A stretch of 11,934 bases of DNA. Source: Verrucomicrobiota bacterium (GTDB lineage: Bacteria; Verrucomicrobiota; Verrucomicrobiia; Chthoniobacterales; UBA10450). Positions 7,956-11,934 of this stretch are shown piece after piece (position 1 is the stretch's first letter; every line of letters starts with the position of its first letter). Position numbers and translations under genes: made by a program. The DNA lies in assembly GCA_003219115.1 (NCBI GenBank), contig QHPN01000096.1:1-11934 (forward strand), given 5' to 3'. The notes under the pieces were generated by a model. It did no database searches, was not told where the DNA came from, and saw only the letters and a program-made list of their open reading frames with translations.

Positions 7956-8177
7956 AATGGACAGTAGCAGAAGGAAGAAAGGAGAAAGAAAAAAGCTCGA
8001 TTTTCAACGCCTAACGAGCCAGCGCCCAATTGTTCTTACCCAATCCGACCACCGCGTGGGCGACAGATTTCTCGACACGCCGAAACTTCAGCGAAGGAGG
8101 TTCCGCGGTTGGGCGTTGAAATCCTCGCTTCTCTGTTCTTCCCTTTGCCCTCGCGTTATGGCAAAAAAGCGCGACGT
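7956..8177. other. Divergent intergenic region with an imperfect long-range inverted repeat
   Basis: This region separates the oxidase gene (minus) from the membrane-module gene (plus). GATTTTCAACGCC (7999-8011) is inverted as GGCGTTGAAATC (8112-8123) with one base inserted or deleted, about 100 bases apart. An ATG at 8159 opens a short, out-of-frame MAKKRD peptide across an A6 run. I see no gene or promoter that can be supported further. Confidence 0.4.
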
Positions 8178-8522
8178 ATGCCGACCAATTTCTTCGCCGA
8201 ACTAAGACGGCGCAACGTTCTCAAAGTTGCTCTGACCTCCGCGGTAATCGCCTGGCTGCTAATTCAACTCGCCCTCATCCCCGCGCTCGAAGTACCAAGC
8301 TGGGCGATCAAAACCCTGGTCGTCCTCTTGATCATCGGCTTTGTCACGATCGTATTCATCTCCTGGTTCTTTGAAGCAACGCCGGAAGGAATGAAACGCA
8401 CCGCCGACATCTCGCCGACGGAAATCCTCCCGACATGGAGCCGCAAGAAATTCGCCGCGTTCATTATCACCACCGCGGCGCTCGCTGCTGGTTTGCTTGT
8501 GTTCGAAGTTTTTTGGCGCTAA
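8178..8522 (+). CDS. Truncated three-TM module of a TPR-type membrane protein
   Basis: The product is 114 aa from ATG 8178. It begins with NFFAELRRRNVLKVAL (4-19), followed by hydrophobic spans at about 14-36, 42-66 and 91-112. The conserved FFEATPEGMKRTADISP (64-80) lies between the last two. This is the N-terminal membrane module I recall at the front of large proteins that continue into a periplasmic IAVLPFENLS domain and TPR repeats. Here a stop follows directly after the third span (FEVFWR), and no continuation was found in any frame downstream. It is probably a truncated gene; a stand-alone membrane protein is possible. The usual start region may also be frameshifted: an out-of-frame ATG at 8159 opens MAKKRD across an A6 run just upstream. 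No good Shine-Dalgarno site was seen. Confidence 0.65.
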   Translation: MPTNFFAELRRRNVLKVALTSAVIAWLLIQLALIPALEVPSWAIKTLVVLLIIGFVTIVFISWFFEATPEGMKRTADISPTEILPTWSRKKFAAFIITTAALAAGLLVFEVFWR

Positions 8523-9026
8523 CTAACGACGCCAATATCGGATACGCCGGATTCCGGCTCGGGAATCGTTGTGGGAACGCTGCTCGCCGAGCCGCTGACG
8601 ATTTAGCCGTCCGAGCCTTTCTCGAGGTGCGGGAGCGACTCGTCGAGTATAACCCAAGGCAATTTATCTTCGAGCCAGATCACTTTTTCTGACGCGAACG
8701 GCGCCGGATCATCAAGCGACGCGATAGTCACGTCGACTGTCTCTGAATCGTTAGTCTCTTCGAAAAACAAATGCGTGCCGCAACAAGCCGCAAACGATCG
8801 AACCCGACCCGCAGGGTGAATCTTGCGCGGCTCGCCTCGAATCTGGGTTTGACCAAACTACTCCGAATATTTTTTCGCAAGCGGGCCACTGAGCCGGTGG
8901 ATGACGGGCGGAGCCTTACGAGCCAGTGATTTATTTGTGAACGTTGGCGTGATTTGTCTGAACTTTGGCGTGACCTGTGTGTTTGGCGGTTTGACAACCC
9001 GCATATGGATCGACTTAACTCGGCTC
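8523..9026. other. 504-base stretch without an intact gene
   Basis: The only recognisable content is the GFA remnant at 8603-8857. In the remainder, TTGGCGTGA occurs twice (near 8944 and 8965), each copy followed by TTTGT or CCTGT, just before the Kelch gene. No promoter motif could be assigned. The plus-strand frame from 8901 into the Kelch gene is open but its first 42 codons are not protein-like. Confidence 0.45.
8603..8857 (-). pseudogene. GFA-domain protein remnant, C-terminal part
   Basis: The minus-strand frame from 8857 to the stop TAA at 8603-8605 reads 84 residues with no start codon; a TAG sits immediately upstream at 8858-8860. The translation contains GEPRKIHPAGRVRSF, then AACCGTHLFFEE, VDVTIASLDDPAPF and WLEDKLPWVILDESLP. 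This matches the second half of the GFA family (glutathione-dependent formaldehyde-activating/centromere protein V-like, zinc-binding), including the CxxCGT-like segment, here ACCGT. The N-terminal half with the first zinc cysteines (CxC and HCxxC) is absent. Upstream minus-strand sequence in the other frames does not restore it. I call it a degraded gene. It is easily missed because it lacks an ATG. Confidence 0.75.
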
Positions 9027-10010
9027 ATGATTTTAAGGCAATCGTTTTCCCGCGGTTTTATCATAGGCACCTGCTGCTCCATCGCCCTGTTAGTCGCGTC
9101 TAATGTGGCGATCGCGCAGTCCACCCCGACTTGGACGCAACTTTCTCCAGCCAATTCACCACCGGCTCGTTCCTACCTTGCGATGACATACGATCCCGTC
9201 AGCGGAAAAATAATTATGTTTGGCGGATTCGATGGCAGGCGATATCTCAACGATACGTGGGCGTTCGATGGAACCACCTGGACACATCTGCACACCCGCG
9301 GATTGCCGCTGGCCCGCGCCGCTGCTCAGATGGCCTACGATGCGGTTACGCAGAAAGTCGTGCTCTTCGGCGGATTTAACGGACGAAATTATCTTGGCGA
9401 TACCTGGCTGTTTGACGGGAACACATCGCAGTGGATTCGCGTTAGGCCTGCGCATTCGCCCACGCCCGTCACCGGTCCAATGCTTTTCACCGACCCAAAT
9501 GGCCACGTTGATGTCTATGGCGGCTTCGACGGGCAGTTCTACCAGTATTCAATGTGGCAATGGACCGGCACCGACTGGAATCAATTGAATCTGCCGGCAC
9601 TACCGTTTGCCCGTGGTTTGGCAGCAGTCGGCGTTAATGCTTCCACGGGAAGAGCGGTATTGTTCGGCGGCCTGGCCGACATCAATCCGGTAAATACCTG
9701 GGTCTACAACGGTACGACTTGGACCGAAAAGTTTCCAGCGACTCAACCACTCTGGGTCTATGCCGGTTCTGCGGCTTTCGATGCAAACTTGAACGCGGTT
9801 GTTCTCTTCGGCGGTGGCAGTGGCGGTATTGATCAAGACACGACCTGGAAATGGAGTAGCTCCAATTGGACTCAAGTCTTGACGACGCAATCGCCGCCGG
9901 CGCGCGAAGGCGCAGGGATGGTCTACGATCCGTTGTTAGGCCACGTGATTGTCTTCGGCGGACAAAACGACGAGGTGCCGTTGGGCGACACCTGGGAACT
10001 TCTGCCGTAA
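9027..10010 (+). CDS. Secreted Kelch-repeat (galactose oxidase-like) beta-propeller protein
   Basis: The product is 327 aa. ATG 9027 is preferred because it places a signal peptide at the N-terminus (R4, R9, hydrophobic 11-28, cleavage probably after AIA, 28-30). Six Kelch-type repeats fill the rest. Each has a strand ending in FGG or YGG (starting at 65, 114, 164, 213, 261 and 310), then a variable loop, then a DTW-F or NTWVY strand and a later Trp. The spacing of 48-50 residues is very regular, which predicts a six-bladed propeller. The N-terminal strand at WTQLS and the C-terminal GDTWELLP probably close the ring. No enzymatic residues of galactose oxidase are evident, so a binding or structural role outside the cytoplasm is more likely. 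The ribosome site is weak. The gene is convergent with the minus-strand pair. Confidence 0.85.
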   Translation: MILRQSFSRGFIIGTCCSIALLVASNVAIAQSTPTWTQLSPANSPPARSYLAMTYDPVSGKIIMFGGFDGRRYLNDTWAFDGTTWTHLHTRGLPLARAAAQMAYDAVTQKVVLFGGFNGRNYLGDTWLFDGNTSQWIRVRPAHSPTPVTGPMLFTDPNGHVDVYGGFDGQFYQYSMWQWTGTDWNQLNLPALPFARGLAAVGVNASTGRAVLFGGLADINPVNTWVYNGTTWTEKFPATQPLWVYAGSAAFDANLNAVVLFGGGSGGIDQDTTWKWSSSNWTQVLTTQSPPAREGAGMVYDPLLGHVIVFGGQNDEVPLGDTWELLP

Positions 10011-10087
10011 GGACGCGCTCTAGTGGCACGCGACCGACCAGCCTTCGCAAAATGGCTCCGGCTAGCCAGGCACGGCCGCCTCTACAC
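10011..10087. repeat. Short convergent spacer with a repeat-like inverted motif
   Basis: Between the two convergent genes, CCAGCCTTCGC at 10038-10048 is followed by GGCT..AGCC half-sites (TGGCT at 10053-10057, AGCCA at 10064-10068). This resembles a degenerate copy of the CCTTCGCCAAGGCT-type intergenic repeat I recall from related genomes. The 5-bp stem is weak and no T-run follows, so it is not a good terminator. Confidence 0.3.
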
Positions 10088-10501
10088 CTACACGTTGAGC
10101 AATCGATCGAAAAAGGAACGGTAACGACGCAGGGACACGCGAAGATCTTCGGTCGAAACATCGTCGCCGCGTCCCCATTGTCCCTCGAGTTTGCTTCGTT
10201 CTTCCGCGAAACTGCTCGCCAGTCGCTTGATCACTTCCGCAACCAGCGCATCGGCTTGTTCGACCGCACGGCGCGGTTCGTCCACGAACCCAGTTTGAAT
10301 ATCGGTCCATCGCGTTCGGAAATCGTTGGCGTCATTTTCGGGAAACAGCGTCGACGGCGCCTCTTCGCCATCCGTCCGCTCGCGCGCCTCGGGCCGATCC
10401 AAATCTCTTGCTACTTCGGCCGTCGAATGTGGCCGATCTGCACTGCGTTCTTCTTTAACAGCGACATCGCTGCTTTTTTCAATTTTCGGTTCAATGCTCA
10501 C
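10088..10501 (-). CDS. Conserved hypothetical protein, second gene of a coupled pair
   Basis: The product is 137 aa with a GTG start at 10501. The first ~58 residues are hydrophilic, charged and probably disordered. The C-terminal part has two blocks: FRTRWTDIQTGFVDEPRRAV (61-80) continuing to ADALVAEV (83-90), and STEDLRVSLRRYRSFFDRLL (116-135). Both blocks also occur in the upstream gene (its residues 80-110 and 154-173), so the two are probably related. There is no signal peptide or TM segment, so it is probably cytoplasmic. The GTG overlaps the upstream TGA (GTGA) and is preceded by AAGGAGG, so it should be translated by coupling. I recall proteins of this type as uncharacterised conserved hypotheticals and do not assign a function. 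An ATG-only gene caller would miss or shorten it. Confidence 0.8.
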   Translation of the reverse strand: MSIEPKIEKSSDVAVKEERSADRPHSTAEVARDLDRPEARERTDGEEAPSTLFPENDANDFRTRWTDIQTGFVDEPRRAVEQADALVAEVIKRLASSFAEERSKLEGQWGRGDDVSTEDLRVSLRRYRSFFDRLLNV

Positions 10502-11091
10502 TTACCTACCTCCTTATCTGACTCACGTTTGGTTCGTTCTGATCGGTTGGACGGCTCGGCTGCTGCCGTCTCCAACAATTCTTCAAAGAGCGAGCGGTAA
10601 TGGACCATCGCCTGCCGCAAATCTTCCGTGGTCGCTTTGCCGCTTTTGTTGCGCTCGGCAATTTTGTGCGCATTGCGGTAGTTGTTCACTACATCGGGAT
10701 GGTCTACCGAAACGTCGGCCGCGCGTTGTTCAAATTCCCCTACCGGATAGCGACGTGCGAGCATCAGCTCCTTGACCAGGCTGTCCGCTTCGCTCACGGC
10801 GGGCGAGGGGGCATCGACGAACCGCGCCTGGGTTTTTTTCCAATTGTCGGAAAACTGAGTCTTTTCGTCGTGAGTGAGACCGCGAATGTCCAGCTTGCGC
10901 ACGCGTTTCTCCCGCTCTACCAGCGCGGCTTCGGCTTTACCCTGATCACCGTATTGATCGACGGCGCGTTTGTATTCCGGTCCAAATTGTTTGTGCAGAT
11001 TTTCCGAACGCCGCCGCCGGAAATACAAAAATGCGCCAATCGCGATCACGATAACGAAAACGGCGAGAATGACGATCGTAGTGGTGTTCAT
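10498..11091 (-). CDS. Conserved hypothetical membrane-anchored protein, first gene of a coupled pair
   Basis: The product is 197 aa from ATG 11091. An in-frame ATG at 11130 would add 13 acidic residues before the membrane segment and is less likely. One N-terminal TM helix (about 5-24) is followed by RRRR (25-28), which predicts an anchor with a cytoplasmic body. The body has FGPEYKRAVDQYGD (36-49), a charged EREKRVRKLDIRGLT (59-73), the block FSDNWKKTQARFVDAP (80-95) with AVSEADSLVKELM (98-110), YPVGEFEQRAADVSVDHP (115-132), NNYRNAHKIA (136-145) and TTEDLRQAMVHYRSLFEELL (154-173), then a polar tail. The overall pattern matches a widespread family of uncharacterised proteins with one TM helix; I know no experimentally defined role. 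It is co-transcribed with the following gene, with which it shares two blocks. Confidence 0.85.
   Translation of the reverse strand: MNTTTIVILAVFVIVIAIGAFLYFRRRRSENLHKQFGPEYKRAVDQYGDQGKAEAALVEREKRVRKLDIRGLTHDEKTQFSDNWKKTQARFVDAPSPAVSEADSLVKELMLARRYPVGEFEQRAADVSVDHPDVVNNYRNAHKIAERNKSGKATTEDLRQAMVHYRSLFEELLETAAAEPSNRSERTKRESDKEVGK
10509..10515 (-). promoter_or_regulatory. Perfect Shine-Dalgarno site for the 10501 GTG start
   Basis: On the minus strand AAGGAGG lies 7 bases before GTG 10501, inside the last codons of the upstream gene. It is the strongest ribosome site seen in the window and fixes the otherwise ambiguous GTG start. Confidence 0.85.
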
Positions 11092-11193
11092 TTGGTTTAG
11101 GTGTACCAGGTCATCGTCTTCCATTCGCATCAGAACCGCGCAGCGGTTTGCCAGACACGATCTAAACCTGATTTACCACAGTGGGAGGATTGT

Positions 11194-11214
11194 AGGCAAC
11201 CGCGTCGGTTGCCT
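11194..11214. repeat. Strong perfect hairpin
   Basis: AGGCAACCG (11194-11202) and CGGTTGCCT (11206-11214) form a perfect 9-bp stem with a 3-nt loop. There is no T-run on either side, so it is not a standard terminator. It lies in the presumed 5' region of the minus-strand pair. It could be a leader structure, a protein-binding palindrome or one copy of an intergenic palindromic repeat. Confidence 0.55.
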
Positions 11215-11324
11215 CAAACTTCAGCAGCAGGAGGACCGCCAGGCTGAGCCGAAAGCCGGACTTCATTATTGATGCACGAGCAGGAGCGTAATCGCCCCGC
11301 AGCCTCGGTGAAGCGGACCCGCTC

Positions 11325-11365
11325 AATAAAAGAAGCCCCGATGAGTTTTCCTCCTCACCGGGGCT
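11325..11365 (-). terminator. Probable rho-independent terminator of the 93-aa gene
   Basis: AGCCCCG (11334-11340) pairs with CGGGGCT (11359-11365). The stem continues, after one A-C mismatch, with TGAG (11342-11345) and CTCA (11354-11357) around an 8-nt loop. On the minus strand the stem is followed by TCTTTTATT, a T-rich run. It starts 48 bases after the stop of the 93-aa gene, which fits termination of that gene before the coupled pair. Confidence 0.7.
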
Positions 11366-11400
11366 CTTGATTTCCTTTAGGGTTTTAGTTTTTCGGCTTC

Positions 11401-11422
11401 CAGCAGATATCCCTATCTGCTG
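11401..11422. other. Hairpin spanning the stop codon of the 93-aa gene
   Basis: CAGCAGATA (11401-11409) and TATCTGCTG (11414-11422) form a perfect 9-bp stem with a 4-nt loop. The stop codon TAG (11413-11415) and the last codons of the 93-aa gene lie in the stem and loop. No T-run follows on the minus strand, so it is not itself a terminator. It may protect the mRNA 3' end or affect termination of translation. Confidence 0.55.
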
Positions 11423-11694
11423 CTAACCGAGCCTCCGCTTGTTCCACGGAATTCACCGAACTCCGTCGAGTTACTAATCTTTGTGACCACCCAGGGTTCC
11501 GGTCCGAGATTAGCCGTTGGCGTTTCCTGGATCACTCGACCAATTGGCGTTGGGCCAAAGGCGATGGAGTGACCAGCCTTCGCTACCGTGACGTAGTTTT
11601 GTCCTCTGTTTTGGCAGAGGAAAAACCCTTCTTCACCCTGAAGCAGATTGGCTAGGTCCAAGCCGCTGACTGGCACGTTGATTTGTAGTTTCAT
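11413..11694 (-). CDS. Unrecognised 93-aa protein
   Basis: I do not recognise this protein. ATG 11694 is preceded on the minus strand by AAGGA about 10 bases upstream in an A-rich leader, a good start context. The sequence has no TM helix or signal peptide. It begins MKLQINVPVSGLDLANLLQG, contains a single Cys (GFFLCQNRG), a middle region rich in small and aliphatic residues (VTVAKAGHSIAFGPTPIG), and ends with a Gly/Ser/Thr-rich tail (RGTSGGSVSSR). It is monocistronic: a terminator follows at 11325-11365. A short precursor or small structural protein would fit the size and the tail, but this is a guess. The start site, terminator and protein-like composition support a real gene. Confidence 0.65.
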   Translation of the reverse strand: MKLQINVPVSGLDLANLLQGEEGFFLCQNRGQNYVTVAKAGHSIAFGPTPIGRVIQETPTANLGPEPWVVTKISNSTEFGEFRGTSGGSVSSR

Positions 11695-11876
11695 TTGCTA
11701 TTTTTCCTTTCTTTTGAAATTTAATCTGAGCGCCTGACTGCCGATCGCCAGATAACTTAGGTTGTATTTTTAATTCCCGACCTTTCCAGGTCCTGGGGAG
11801 AACGCGCGGCCTGAAGTCAGATAAACAGAATGGCGATCGCGCGAGGATGAGCGCGTTTGGGCCCAGAGGGCTGGAT
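11695..11876. other. Intergenic region upstream of the 93-aa gene
   Basis: It holds the A-rich leader of the 93-aa gene (11695-11720 as seen on the minus strand) and an AT-rich patch around 11762-11775 that may be its promoter. A 5-bp hairpin, GACCT/AGGTC with a TTCC loop, lies at 11779-11792. No gene is supported here; the minus-strand frame through it is not protein-like. Confidence 0.4.
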
Positions 11877-11934
11877 ATGAAGCGCGAAGCAATCATCGAT
11901 CCCGTAATCGAGGGGCCTTTGCTCGGCCTCCACC
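11877..11934 (+). CDS. Possible 5' end of a plus-strand gene running off the window
   Basis: ATG 11877 is preceded by AGAGGG with 6 bases of spacing, and the frame MKREAIIDPVIEGPLLGLH stays open to the edge. An in-frame ATG at 11847 is an alternative start. With only 19 codons no family can be assigned. If real, it would be divergent from the 93-aa gene. Confidence 0.3.
   Translation, partial: MKREAIIDPVIEGPLLGLH

Larger units (their letters stand above)
11092..11412. other. 321-base noncoding stretch upstream of the coupled pair
   Basis: This region must hold the promoter for the minus-strand pair. It contains a hairpin at 11134-11148 (AACCGC/GCGGTT, 3-nt loop), a strong hairpin at 11194-11214 and the terminator at 11325-11365. 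No open frame here looks like protein, and no promoter boxes could be assigned with confidence. Confidence 0.5.

Noticed and set aside
8901..9026. Upstream start of the Kelch frame
   Set aside because: The 42 extra codons precede a clear signal peptide at 9027 and have no protein-like features or family match.
8858..9154. Minus-strand 98-aa frame ending LARKAPPVIHRLSGPLAKK
   Set aside because: It overlaps the Kelch signal peptide on the opposite strand and is Lys/Thr/Pro-rich without a recognised domain. The C-terminal part looked vaguely familiar but I could not tie it to a family.
9682..10161. Minus-strand 159-aa frame across the Kelch gene end
   Set aside because: Arg/Cys-rich shadow of the Kelch coding region.
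9866..11100. Long plus-strand frames opposite the coupled pair (244, 149 and 166 aa)
   Set aside because: They are Arg/Ser-rich shadows of the minus-strand genes, which have family-like sequence, a GTGA overlap and a perfect Shine-Dalgarno site.
11633..11896. Minus-strand 87-aa frame at the right edge
   Set aside because: It covers the leader and ribosome site of the 93-aa gene and overlaps its start in another frame; composition is not protein-like.
1..11934. CRISPR array, tRNA or rRNA genes, intact transposase
   Set aside because: No regularly spaced direct repeats, no tRNA T-loop or cloverleaf, no rRNA signature and no transposase-like frame was seen by eye on either strand.

Overview
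The window looks like chromosomal DNA from a free-living, probably soil-dwelling, Gram-negative bacterium. The best guess is Verrucomicrobiota (Chthoniobacterales-like), with Acidobacteriota as the alternative. This is inference from recalled protein styles: VPS10/BNR secreted propellers, a class III cyclase/TPR protein, the FFAELRRRN membrane module, a conserved small TM protein pair, and structured intergenic repeats. Base composition is moderately GC-rich by eye. No rRNA, tRNA, CRISPR array, intact insertion sequence or prophage was seen.

Layout. 1-711 (minus): 5' part of an isocitrate lyase/PEP mutase superfamily gene running off the left edge. 712-983: divergent intergenic region with a structured, repeat-like element. 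984-4091 (plus): large secreted VPS10/sortilin-type protein with eleven Asp-box motifs. 4164-4595 (plus): an in-frame remnant joining the first ~40 residues of an adenylate cyclase domain to the last ~100 residues of a TPR protein. 4868-6622 (plus): secreted amidase-signature enzyme with an intact Lys-Ser-Ser triad. 6623-6878: spacer with a GTTGG-rich tract. 6879-7955 (minus): FMN-dependent alpha-hydroxy-acid oxidase/dehydrogenase with a GTG start. 8178-8522 (plus): a three-TM module that normally precedes a TPR region but here stands alone. 8603-8857 (minus): a GFA-domain remnant with no start codon. 9027-10010 (plus): secreted six-repeat Kelch protein. 10088-10501 and 10498-11091 (minus): a translationally coupled pair of conserved hypothetical genes sharing two sequence blocks. 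11413-11694 (minus): an unrecognised 93-aa gene with a hairpin across its stop codon and a terminator after it. 11877 onward (plus): possible start of a further gene.

How the genes work together. No single pathway links them. Three genes encode exported proteins: the Asp-box propeller, the amidase and the Kelch protein. The amidase could act on peptide or amide substrates outside the cytoplasm. The two cytoplasmic enzymes (PEPM family and hydroxy-acid oxidase) are compatible with small organic-acid metabolism. The only clear operon is the pair at 10088-11091, with a GTGA overlap and a perfect AAGGAGG site. Three degraded or truncated genes (cyclase/TPR, membrane module, GFA) indicate gene decay in this segment. 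I did not find a convincing new multi-gene system. The best leads are the coupled pair and the 93-aa gene with its 3' hairpins.
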